Source: DATHBD01 sp035296325
Lineage (GTDB): Bacteria > Actinomycetota > Actinomycetes > Mycobacteriales > Micromonosporaceae
Direction of reading: 5' to 3'
DNA length: 28,492 nucleotides
NCBI GenBank assembly: GCA_035296325.1
Contig: DATHBD010000006.1
Span: 1 to 28,492, forward strand
Made by a program: the position numbers and the translations under genes. Of this stretch, positions 16,820 to 23,801 are shown piece by piece. Each line of letters starts with the position of its first letter. The stretch's first letter is position 1. Below the pieces are notes generated by a model. It saw nothing but the letters and a program-made list of their open reading frames with translations. It had not been told where the DNA came from and ran no database searches.

Positions 16820-16962
16820 CTCTAATAGCGAGGCTCATGGCCTACCCTCCGATTAGCCGTGTCGCGATCCCAGCGACCAGCGCGTCCCCGGTCTTCGCAC
16901 AGAGCTCGACGGCTCGTGAAACAGCGAGGGGTTGCGTCGTGCTGGCGGGCTCGAACCACGAC
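16820..16962 (-). ncRNA. Candidate bridge-RNA region of IS110 element 1
   Basis: Non-coding DNA upstream of transposase 1. On the minus strand it contains a hairpin GTCGTG/CACGAC (16957-16962 with 16936-16941, 15-nt loop), a second hairpin around 16872-16896 (GACC/GGTC extended by GCGA/TCGC), then AGGCC (16839-16843), 9 nt, and GCTATTAGAG (16820-16829), 67 nt from the TTG. Element 2 has the same AGGCC-N8-GCTATTAGAG at the same distance from its own transposase. IS110 bridge RNAs are encoded in this position; the RNA ends are not determined. Confidence 0.4.
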
Positions 16963-17010
16963 AAGACAAGTACTGATCGGCCCCGCAGCGGCGTCCAATC
17001 TGTCCGTCAC

Positions 17011-17201
17011 CGGGCTTGTTCGGTGCCTTGCCTCTCCCGGTCTTGAGCGAGGACTGGACGTCCGGAGAGGTCTCAGGTGATCGAGGCAAGGCACCGAGAA
17101 CGGCCCGCCGTCGGTCGGCGCCCGTCTTACCGGAGGCGTCAGCACGCCCGAAACGTGTCAGGCGTCCCGTGCTGCGGCAGGCCGTTCGAGAGCTATTAGA
17201 G
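17011..17201 (+). ncRNA. Candidate bridge RNA of IS110 element 2
   Basis: A long stem with perfect 14-bp arms (17021-17034 with 17083-17096) is extended at its base by CGGGC (17011-17015) with GCCCG (17103-17107) and, inside, by CTCTCC-type pairing (17032-17040 with 17062-17070), leaving internal loops. A second stem CAGCACG/CGTGCTG (17140-17146 with 17168-17174) encloses another internal loop. AGGCC (17179-17183), 8 nt and GCTATTAGAG (17192-17201) follow, 74 nt from the ATG. Two looped stems upstream of the transposase match the known layout of IS110 bridge RNAs (target loop then donor loop). Loop assignments are inference. Confidence 0.5.
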
Positions 17202-17275
17202 GGGATTGCCCAGCTGAAAGTAGCGTTGCCCTGCTCGCCAATCGTCCACAGCCTACGAGCGAGGAGATGCAACGG

Positions 17276-18451
17276 ATGGGTCGTGTGGTGATCGGCATGG
17301 ATCCGCACAAGCGGTCGGCCACAATCGAGGTCATCGACGCACGCGAACGAGTACTCAGCCAGGGCCGGTACGGCACGGACACCGACGGCTACCAGACAAT
17401 GCTGACGGTCGGGCGGCGGTTCCCGGATCGGGTGTGGGCGGTGGAAGGCTGCGCCGGAGTCGGCCGACACATCGCCCAACGCTTGGTCGCCGACGGCGAG
17501 ACCGTGGTGGACGTGCCGGCGAAGCTGTCCGCGCGGGTGCGGGTTTTCGACACCGGGCAGGGACGCAAGACCGACCCGGTCGACGCGCACAGCGTGGCCG
17601 TGGCCGGACTGCGTAGCCCAGGCCTGCGCCAGGTCCACATCGACGACGCGACGGTCGCGCTGCGGCTCCTGGTGGATCGCCGCGACGAACTCGGCCGGGC
17701 CCGCACCGAGATCGTCAACCGCATCCACCGAATGCTGCTCGAGATACTCCCCGGCGGGGCGAAGAAGTTCCTCACCCGCGGCCAGGCCAGCTACCTGCTG
17801 CGCACCGCCGGCGAACCGGTGGGCATCGTGGCCCGCACCCGCCACGACCTGGCCCGTGAACTCATCGACGAACTCACCGGCATCGACGCCAAGATCCGGG
17901 TAGCGGACAAGCAACTGCGCCAACTCGTCACAGCCAACGGCAGCTCGCTGACCGAACTGAACGGGATCGGCCCGTCCGGCGCCGCCCGGCTCATCGGCGA
18001 CATCGGCGACATCGCCCGGTTCCGCACCGCCGCGCACTTCGCGTCCTGGAACGGCACCGCCCCGATCGAGGCGTCCTCCGGCGACCAGCAACGCCACCGC
18101 CTGTCCCGGCTCGGCAACCGGCGCATCAACCGCGTCCTGCACATCATGGCCGTCGTCCAACTGCGCCACGACACTCCCGGCCGCGCCTACTACCGGCGCC
18201 GACTGGCCGAGGGCAAAACCACGATGGAAGCCCTCCGCGCGCTCAAACGCCACCTCTCCGACATGCTCTACAAGCAGATGATCCGCGACGCCAAGCGCGC
18301 CCGAACCGCCGGGACGGGTCCGGGAGGACAATCGGGAGCGACTCAGCAATCCAGCGCGGACGGCCCAATCCCGACAGCCGCCTCTTCGGACAAGTCACAA
18401 CCCGGACCCGCCACCCGAAAGCGTAGAACAAACCTCGCCGCAACCCCTTGA
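17276..18451 (+). CDS. IS110-family transposase 2 (DEDD recombinase)
   Basis: 391 aa from the ATG at 17276, which has GAGGAG 9 nt upstream; the ATG at 17267 touches that box and is less likely. Seen: DEDD residues D9 (IGMDPHK), E57 (WAVEGCAG), D100 and D103 (RKTDPVDAH); helical middle; C-terminal Transposase_20 region TELNGIGPSGAARLIGDIGD, then FASWNGTAPIEASSGDQQRH with the catalytic serine, and LGNRRINRVLHI. The 60-residue Pro/Ser-rich tail is dispensable-looking. It is unrelated in detail to transposase 1 (different subgroup), so these are two independent insertions. Apparently intact. Confidence 0.92.
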   Translation: MGRVVIGMDPHKRSATIEVIDARERVLSQGRYGTDTDGYQTMLTVGRRFPDRVWAVEGCAGVGRHIAQRLVADGETVVDVPAKLSARVRVFDTGQGRKTDPVDAHSVAVAGLRSPGLRQVHIDDATVALRLLVDRRDELGRARTEIVNRIHRMLLEILPGGAKKFLTRGQASYLLRTAGEPVGIVARTRHDLARELIDELTGIDAKIRVADKQLRQLVTANGSSLTELNGIGPSGAARLIGDIGDIARFRTAAHFASWNGTAPIEASSGDQQRHRLSRLGNRRINRVLHIMAVVQLRHDTPGRAYYRRRLAEGKTTMEALRALKRHLSDMLYKQMIRDAKRARTAGTGPGGQSGATQQSSADGPIPTAASSDKSQPGPATRKRRTNLAATP

Positions 18452-18452
18452 C

Positions 18453-18461
18453 TAGAGGGGA
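18453..18461 (+). repeat. 9-bp direct repeat TAGAGGGGA flanking transposase 2
   Basis: TAGAGGGGA occurs here, starting 1 nt after the transposase stop codon, and at 17197-17205 upstream of the gene. It may be a donor core shared by both ends of the element or a chance match. Confidence 0.4.
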
Positions 18462-18564
18462 ACCAGATGAGGATGCCGGGCCGAGAGGCATGGTGGGGAT
18501 GGCACCACCCTGAATGGGGCGACGCGGATTCGTGGGGAACGTTCTATTTGGAGGCGGATCCAAA

Positions 18565-19056
18565 ATGTACGGGAGTGGTCAGGCGCCGGGCGAAGCGAAT
18601 TCCAGCGGCCAAGTGTCGGCGGAGCGGCCGGCCGGCGACGGGCCGGAGGCCGAGCGGACTCCGATCCGAGGATGGCTTGTCGTCTATCTTGTCGCGCTGG
18701 CCGGGTTGGCGCTGCACGGCTTAGCGCTGACCATCGCCTCGCTCATCATCGCCGCTGACCCGTCGCTGGTCGGCCTCACGTCGTTCGTGTCGGCGACCGC
18801 TCTGACCTTCTATGTCGCTTCGAACGCGTCACTGATCCTCTACACCGTTGTCCTGTACGTTCTCATGGGGAAAAGGAAACGTTCCGCCGTCGCGCATAAC
18901 GTCATTTTTCACATCTTGTCGCTGGGCTTCCTGGTGGGATGGCATGCCATGGGCATGAAGTCGACAGCGGGCCTGGCGATCGACGCGATTCCGCCCGTCG
19001 TGATGGCCGCCTATTTCGTCACCTCTGGGCGAGTTCGTAGGACCTTCCGCGGGTGA
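18565..19056 (+). CDS. DUF2569-like four-helix membrane protein
   Basis: 163 aa from the ATG at 18565; GGAGG lies 10 nt upstream. Seen: a hydrophilic 35-residue head rich in Gly/Ser/Glu, then TPIRGWLVVYLVALAGL (helix 1), LTFYVASNASLILYTVVLYV (helix 2), a basic loop GKRKR, VIFHILSLGFLVGWHAMGM (helix 3) and PPVVMAAYFVTSGRVRRTFR (helix 4 and exit). The GWL start and the YF..S.RVR.TF end are the DUF2569 pattern. Family role unknown. It stands alone, directly right of the IS110 pair. Confidence 0.65.
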   Translation: MYGSGQAPGEANSSGQVSAERPAGDGPEAERTPIRGWLVVYLVALAGLALHGLALTIASLIIAADPSLVGLTSFVSATALTFYVASNASLILYTVVLYVLMGKRKRSAVAHNVIFHILSLGFLVGWHAMGMKSTAGLAIDAIPPVVMAAYFVTSGRVRRTFRG

Positions 19057-19357
19057 CTTTCTCCAGCCGGCATCGCCAAGCGGCGTGGCCCAGCCGACCG
19101 CCGATGCACGCTTCTCGGCACGAGCGTGTCCCGGCCCAGGCGCATCGGGCCGCCGTGCCAGCGCACGGAGCGTGACGATCCCCGACGACCGTTAGCGCGC
19201 GCGGTCGGCGGCAAATGAGATGCGTGTCGCACGAATATCCCCATGCCAGCAGCGCTTTGCCGTGGGAGGGGGCTGCCTCCCTTGCGCCGCTGGGCCTCCT
19301 CGCGCTTTCACGGCATCGGGAGTGAAGAGCCTGACGCGTCGCCATCATCATGGTCGG
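19057..19357. other. 300 nt convergent intergenic region
   Basis: No gene seen. It lies between a plus-strand and a minus-strand gene that converge, and holds the hairpin listed at 19264-19281. Confidence 0.6.
19264..19281. terminator. Stem-loop between convergent genes
   Basis: GGGAGG (19264-19269) pairs with CCTCCC (19276-19281) across a 6-nt loop; it could serve either gene and is followed by TT on the plus strand only. Confidence 0.35.
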
Positions 19358-20107
19358 TCATGATTTCTCTGCGTCCGGTACCGTCCTGTCGCGACGGTAT
19401 GCCGGGTTGAGGACCATTCCGACGGTGTTGCTTACGCCGACGATGGACAGCGCCGCGATCGCGGTCCAGAACCCGTACATATAGCGGAACTTGTCGCTGA
19501 CCTGGCCGTAGTGTTCCCAATGGCGCAGTTGCGGCACCGTTGGCGGAGACGTGGAGGGCTGTGCCGTGACTTGGCTGAGCACCGCCGCGGCCGCGTCTGT
19601 CGCGTCCTGCCGCGCCAGCATCGTCGCGCCGCACAGGACGACAGCCGCAGCGAGGGCGAGCCCTGCGGTGGCCGTCGTACGCCATGTGCGCGACGGTAAC
19701 GCCGTGGCGGCGAGCGCTGCCGCCAGGAGCGCTGCGGATAGCCAGGCCAAGGGCTGCGGCGGCAAGGGAGCGGGCGGCTTGCCGAGAACCTGTTTGATTT
19801 CGACGTCATCAAGCCTGTGGATCGGTTCCCGGTCCGCGTCGCCGGTGAAGGCGACCTCAGGTTCTCCACCGGCGATGACATCAACGCCGGTGTACGTGAC
19901 CCGCCATTGCAGACGAGGTCGCTCCTCGCTCGCGCACGACGCGCTGATAAACGGCAGGAGCAGGCATAGCCCGGCCATGATCAGGCCCGCTGGACTGGCC
20001 AGCCGCCGGGCCAGCGGTGCCACACGTTTCCGCGTCCGAGCCGGCCTGTCGTGTGAATCGTCTCCGTGCACCGCACCACTCTGTCGCAGAGTCGAGCCCG
20101 GCGCCAT
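19358..20107 (-). CDS. Membrane protein of unknown function
   Basis: 249 aa from the ATG at 20107; the GTG at 20071 or one near residue 24 are alternatives, since no start has a strong ribosome-binding site. Seen: a basic N-terminus (RPARTRKRVAPLARRLASPA), helix 1 GLIMAGLCLLLPFISASCAS, an extracytoplasmic segment RLQWRVTYTGVDVIAGGEPE and FTGDAD, then three more helices (about 150-168, 173-192 and 222-240) and a short basic tail. The pattern 'SPAG... membrane helix ... SC ... YTG.D...G' is shared with uncharacterised actinobacterial proteins, but I cannot name a family. Confidence 0.55.
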   Translation of the reverse strand: MAPGSTLRQSGAVHGDDSHDRPARTRKRVAPLARRLASPAGLIMAGLCLLLPFISASCASEERPRLQWRVTYTGVDVIAGGEPEVAFTGDADREPIHRLDDVEIKQVLGKPPAPLPPQPLAWLSAALLAAALAATALPSRTWRTTATAGLALAAAVVLCGATMLARQDATDAAAAVLSQVTAQPSTSPPTVPQLRHWEHYGQVSDKFRYMYGFWTAIAALSIVGVSNTVGMVLNPAYRRDRTVPDAEKS

Positions 20108-20636
20108 CACGATCCCGGGAGTCGCACGGAGCGTCAGGCGACCGGCCGCCAAGATTTCTTCCCGGCGGGCATCTCGAAACAGCCATCGAAGCACGCTTCC
20201 ACGGATTGACGGCTGCAGTTCAACGGCATGATCGAGTGTCCGCTCATCGACGGATCCGCGCACCGGCACACGGCTCGCTTCATGATCGCCTGCGCGGAGG
20301 GTGAACGCGCTCTGGAGCCACCGTCGGCACCACTTGGGATCAAGATCGACAAGTGGTGCCGGTCCTCACGAAGCCACCCGCCGCAATCCACCGTCTTGGG
20401 GGAGAAGCTCATGACAGGGGGTCAACGGCGGCGAGAAGCTCGTGAACCAATTGCTGCGCATCCGCCGGAACGCAATGGCGCTGGACGGCCAACAGACGAC
20501 GCGAGCCAGCCGATCGACCTGAGGAAACGAAACGATGCTCACCATCGCCCTGCGCCGCGCCCTTGGTCACCAACGGGCCGTACCAGATCGACGATGGGCC
20601 ACCGCCTCAGCCGGTGCTCGACGGCGAAGCACGCCT
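20108..20636. other. 530 nt without a recognisable gene
   Basis: Contains a perfect 11-bp hairpin (listed) and, at 20535, an ATG preceded by GAGGAAACGAAACG on the plus strand. The frame opened there runs antisense through the metallopeptidase gene with no recognisable content, so it may be the truncated start of a lost gene. Confidence 0.5.
20325..20361. repeat. Perfect 11-bp inverted repeat (stem-loop)
   Basis: CGGCACCACTT (20325-20335) and AAGTGGTGCCG (20351-20361) with a 15-nt loop. It is 275 nt downstream of the metallopeptidase stop, so it could be a distant terminator or a relic of a mobile element. Confidence 0.5.
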
Positions 20637-21536
20637 TTATCCGCGCGGCTTACCGGTCGTCAAGTCCGTGCCGGCCCGCAATTTCGTTCGCTCCGCCTCA
20701 ACGACATCGTAGAAGTCCTCGACGGGCATGCCGAACGCATCCTGGAACGCCTGTTTCCACGCAGCCCCCGATGCCGTCGCGCGGCAGAAGGACACAAAGG
20801 ACTTCGGCGAGCCGGCAGCGCGTGCGGCCGCGCGCGCGCCGAGGTGGAACAGCCCGTAGTTGTTACCCGCGCCTTCCGAAGAGCGCTCGTAGTCAGCCAG
20901 CGTGCCGTTGTCGTCCTGCAGCGCCCGGTACTCCCAGATGGCAAGTCCGACGTCCGCCGCTGTCATCACGCCGGCCTTCACGAGCGCCCGGTAGGCCAGT
21001 TCGCTCGCCATCCCCTCGAACAGCCACTGCCACTCGTGATCGCCTTCGCCATTGAAGCGGCCGAGCTGCGCCTGCAGATTGTGCACATGCTCGTGCGCGG
21101 CGACGTACGCGGGAAAGTAGTCGTGACCTTCCGTGCTCGACCGCCAGCGGCGATGCGCCGCGTTGAGACAGATGAAGTCATCCCCATCGACCCATGCAGT
21201 CGATACGGACTGCGGTCCGAGAAACAGCCGGCAACCGTTCGACCACGACACACGCACCTGCACGGGACCGTCGACACCGACACCGACACCGACGTCCGAC
21301 CGGAGGTAATCGTCAATAGCGGTCAGACCGACCCGCACATTCGCCACCTCGTGCGGAGGTACGCCCCGCTGCACTGCCACTTGGAACGGCGGCCTGCCGA
21401 TCGACTCGGACTCCGCGGGAAAACGGGAGGACCACCAGCCAAGCGCACCGAGTGCGACCGCGAGCACAGCGAGCGCTGAGGCAACCCGCAGCCAGCGGCG
21501 GCGGGCCCACTTGATGACGGACACGGTACGCACCAT
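20637..21536 (-). CDS. Membrane-anchored gluzincin metallopeptidase (peptidase MA-like)
   Basis: 299 aa from the ATG at 21536. Seen: basic cytoplasmic start (KWARRRWLR), one membrane helix (about 18-36), then an extracytoplasmic domain. The zinc site is HEHVH (H148, E149, H152) within YVAAHEHVHNLQAQLG, with the third ligand probably E174 in WLFEGMASELAY, the EG.A motif of peptidase-MA gluzincins. C-terminal helices include NYGLFHLGARAAARAAG and KQAFQDAFGMPVEDFYDVVE, usual for that fold. Substrate unknown. Start choice rests on the membrane helix; no clear ribosome-binding site is present. Confidence 0.7.
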   Translation of the reverse strand: MVRTVSVIKWARRRWLRVASALAVLAVALGALGWWSSRFPAESESIGRPPFQVAVQRGVPPHEVANVRVGLTAIDDYLRSDVGVGVGVDGPVQVRVSWSNGCRLFLGPQSVSTAWVDGDDFICLNAAHRRWRSSTEGHDYFPAYVAAHEHVHNLQAQLGRFNGEGDHEWQWLFEGMASELAYRALVKAGVMTAADVGLAIWEYRALQDDNGTLADYERSSEGAGNNYGLFHLGARAAARAAGSPKSFVSFCRATASGAAWKQAFQDAFGMPVEDFYDVVEAERTKLRAGTDLTTGKPRG

Positions 21537-21712
21537 ATCGGGGCCGGGTGAACGCCAGGTGCCTTGCTCTGCCGTGCAGGCGGGGTCGCCCGGGCGACAG
21601 TCACTCCCGCTCACCCGGCCCGGCGCGGTCGTTCGCGTACCAGCCAACGCGCCTGACGAGCGGGGGAGTGGCAGCATTATCTCCACGGTTCGCACCGACG
21701 GTAGACCCGCAG

Positions 21713-21757
21713 TTCCGGGCCGTCGCGACCAGGTACGACAAGCTCAAAGACCGTTAC
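21713..21757 (+). pseudogene. Scrap of an IS5-family transposase C-terminus
   Basis: The frame reads FRAVATRYDKLKDRY. This is close to the R.(I/V)ATRYDKLA..Y.A stretch near the C-terminus of IS5-family DDE transposases. The sequence on both sides does not continue the family, so only a fragment is left. Short match; other origins are possible. Confidence 0.4.
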
Positions 21758-22030
21758 CCTCGATCAGCGGGTGCGCCATCACTCGCACCCGTCCTCGATC
21801 GTCTCGACCTGGGTGGCCCTGCCCGGATCGGGACCGTGGCGCTGCAACAGTCGTCGCGGCTCGACCCGGACCTCGAGTCACTCGCGCAGCCCGGCACCCC
21901 GGTCGAGGAGAATCGACTCGACCTGCCAGTCACCGTGCCCGTCCGTGGCTTGTGTGCCGCCCGTCCTGGTCACAGCGCCAACATGTTTCTTCTGATCGCC
22001 GCGCAGAAGGGTCATTGACGTCGCAACGCG

Positions 22031-22067
22031 GAAACGGCCTCCCAGACGATCTCCGGGAAGCCGTTTC
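22031..22067 (-). terminator. Strong stem-loop after the dioxygenase gene
   Basis: GAAACGGC (22031-22038) pairs with GCCGTTTC (22060-22067), continued by TCCC (22040-22043) with GGGA (22055-22058). It lies 70 nt beyond the stop at 22137 on the minus strand, and the strand ends in a purine-rich rather than T-rich tail. Confidence 0.55.
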
Positions 22068-22136
22068 ATGCGATAGCGGAGGCCGGATTTGGACCCCCTC
22101 GACCGGCGCCCAGGCCCGGGGGTTGGACGACCTGCC

Positions 22137-23006
22137 TCAGGCCCCTGGCGACGGTGCCGCGTCGGGGTTGACGCCGACCGTGACGGCACCGGACAGGCCA
22201 CGTCGAAGCGACCCGCGGGAGTGAGTCAACGCGATCACCGCCGACGCACCGTCGAAGCGGTTGTAGACGGCGTCCTGGCTGTTCGTGAGGCGCGGGACGG
22301 GATTTGACCGGTACGGCGCCAGCTTCGCAACCTCTTCGCTGGTCGCTTCCGGGAAGAACACCTGACCGGTGTGCGAGACGTGGCCACCCTCGTACCCGGA
22401 TGCCCGCAGCGTTCCACCGACGTGCACCTTGACGTGGATGTGCAGAGCGCGCCCCTTGTACCAACCCGGATAGATGGTCCGGAACTCGGCCCGGCCCCGC
22501 CGGTCGGTGATCTGCACGCCTCGCAGGAAAGTGTCGTCGTTGATGGGCTCCTGGTGGGGGAAGCCACTGCCCGGCGGCGGCGGGGGTGCGTTCGGGTCCG
22601 GTGCGGCATACCCGGAGTACACGCCATTGGCGTCACACATCCAGATGTCGACCGCAGCGTTCGGAATCGGCGCGCAGCTCTTGGCATTGACTACGACGAA
22701 ACCGATCTCCAGTGGGAGCCCTTTCCGGTCCTCGGCGATGTTTCGCCGCACCTTGTCCAGGTCGAGGTAGTACGGACCGTCGCCGATCTCTGCCGAGAGC
22801 ACGCAGGACGGCGCGGTGGCGCTGGGCGCGGCGGGCCCTTCCGCCGCTCCGGCGGGTGTTCCTTGGACCACTGAGCCCCCGATGGCGGCGGCCGCGCCCG
22901 TCACTCCGGCGACGCCGAGGCCAACGCCACCCATGACCCGCAACGCATTCCTCCGCGTCAATGGGTTGTCCTCGTTCTTCGGTACTGAGTTGATCCGGTC
23001 TACCAT
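22137..23006 (-). CDS. Tat-exported intradiol ring-cleavage dioxygenase
   Basis: 289 aa. Predicted non-heme Fe(III) enzyme that splits catechol-type rings between the hydroxyls. Seen: twin-arginine signal LTRRNALRVMGGVGLGVAG (16-34) with a long Ala/Gly region after it, then a dioxygenase domain: GDGPYYLDLDKVRRNI, DIWMCDANGVYSGYA, RTIYPGWYKGRALHIHVKV. The likely iron ligands are Y130, Y183, H189 and H191. Exported actinobacterial enzymes of this type act on lignin-derived or other extracellular catechols; the substrate here is unknown. Start at the ATG at 23006, with AAGGAA 8 nt upstream. No pathway genes accompany it. Confidence 0.82.
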   Translation of the reverse strand: MVDRINSVPKNEDNPLTRRNALRVMGGVGLGVAGVTGAAAAIGGSVVQGTPAGAAEGPAAPSATAPSCVLSAEIGDGPYYLDLDKVRRNIAEDRKGLPLEIGFVVVNAKSCAPIPNAAVDIWMCDANGVYSGYAAPDPNAPPPPPGSGFPHQEPINDDTFLRGVQITDRRGRAEFRTIYPGWYKGRALHIHVKVHVGGTLRASGYEGGHVSHTGQVFFPEATSEEVAKLAPYRSNPVPRLTNSQDAVYNRFDGASAVIALTHSRGSLRRGLSGAVTVGVNPDAAPSPGA

Positions 23007-23429
23007 TCTTCCGGTTCCTTCCAGGCGTGGTGGTCCAGATAACGGTGAACGCCTGAGACGGTAGGGCTTGGTGCTATGGCTGACCACAAATATAAGGGAA
23101 TCGGCAGCGAACTCACAGCTTGTCCGACAACTACGGATTCGGCATGCTGCCAGGTACTGCGACTCGAAGCCACCAATGCCTGCGCGGCGGTACCTGCGTG
23201 TGTCTGAACCGCGACAGGCCGGACGGCACGCCCGACAGCTTCGGGTTGGTCACGTGGCGATCAGTGCGTTGACGCCGATCGCGGCCCGAGCGCCCTCCCT
23301 ATGTTCAGCTCTCCGGCGATGTCCGTGCCGTTCCAGGCTGAAGATCACCGATCTTGAAGCCCGCCACGACGCGGTTGTGCTGGGCCGGTGAATTTGGCGC
23401 TGGGCCGGCCAGATTGTCTGGCTGCTCGG
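23007..23429. other. 420 nt upstream region of the dioxygenase
   Basis: No gene recognised. An AT-rich patch at 23083-23097 (minus strand CCCTTATATTTG) is a plausible -10 region for the dioxygenase. The rest looks like decayed coding DNA merging into the MmyB remnant. Confidence 0.4.
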
Positions 23430-23695
23430 TCCGAAGGGCTCCGGCAAGACGTCGCCGCGCTCAAGTGGGCGCGGTAGCGGCCGCCTACGGCGACACCCTG
23501 ATCCACTGGGACCTACGAGCAGACGACGTACGGCTGCATCGCACCGGCATCAAACAGCTCCACCACCCCGTCGTCGGCGACCTCGACCTCAACTTCGAGA
23601 CCCTGCAGCTCACCGCCGACCCAGCCTGACCATGCCTTGCTGAGTGCCCCGGCCGGGCCTGCCGCGACGACGCGTTGCGTCTCTTAAGAGATCGC
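23430..23695 (+). pseudogene. Decayed XRE/MmyB-type regulator (ligand-binding domain only)
   Basis: In one frame 23430-23477 reads SEGLRQDVAALKWAR. After a frameshift the text continues YGDTLIHWDLRADDVRLHRT then GIKQLHHPVVGDLDLNFETL QLTADPA, stops at 23627-23629, and resumes in the same frame with AECPGRACRDDALRLLRD. The HHP-V-V-GDL.L..E.L.L..DP and A.PG....DALRLL motifs are those of the MmyB-like ligand-binding domain of actinobacterial helix-turn-helix regulators. The DNA-binding N-terminus is gone. The stop, the shift and the missing half make it dead. Confidence 0.7.
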
Positions 23696-23801
23696 CGCAC
23701 ACCTCTTGCACCCGCACCAGCCGCTCTGCCTCAGCCGCCAGATCCTGCAGATGGACGACGGCGAAACGCCCCGAGACACCTTCGTCAAGGGCGGGGTCGA
23801 T

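Larger units (their letters stand above)
15515..16990 (-). mobile_element. IS110-family element 1 (ends approximate)
   Basis: The transposase gene plus about 240 nt of upstream non-coding DNA. IS110 elements lack terminal inverted repeats, so the ends cannot be fixed by eye. The transposase-distal end is set at TTGACG (15515-15520, minus strand), which overlaps the stop. The other end must lie before the left end of element 2, near 17000. Confidence 0.5.
17000..18461 (+). mobile_element. IS110-family element 2 (ends approximate)
   Basis: The transposase gene plus about 270 nt of structured upstream DNA, about 1.46 kb in total, a usual size for the family. The right end is placed just after the stop, at the copy of TAGAGGGGA (18453-18461). 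The left end is a guess at the foot of the large hairpin beginning at 17011. Confidence 0.5.
21537..22136. other. 600 nt with no intact gene
   Basis: Holds an IS5-like transposase scrap (21713-21757) and a strong stem-loop (22031-22067). The rest has no recognisable coding content on either strand. Confidence 0.5.

Noticed and set aside
16936..16962. tRNA-like T-arm (GGTTCGAGCCC on the minus strand)
   Set aside because: The stem mismatches at its base and no D-arm, anticodon arm or acceptor stem can be formed around it; it is better read as a hairpin of the IS110 upstream region.
15760..17046. Long plus-strand open frame across IS110 transposase 1
   Set aside because: Antisense shadow of the transposase; runs into non-coding DNA without any protein features.
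20535..21479. Plus-strand frame with a good ribosome-binding site
   Set aside because: Most of it is antisense to the metallopeptidase gene and nothing in it is recognisable; kept only as a note on a possible truncated start.
23420..23455. Walker A-like GPKGSGKT in one frame
   Set aside because: No ATPase context follows; an alternative frame gives a better fit to the MmyB remnant.
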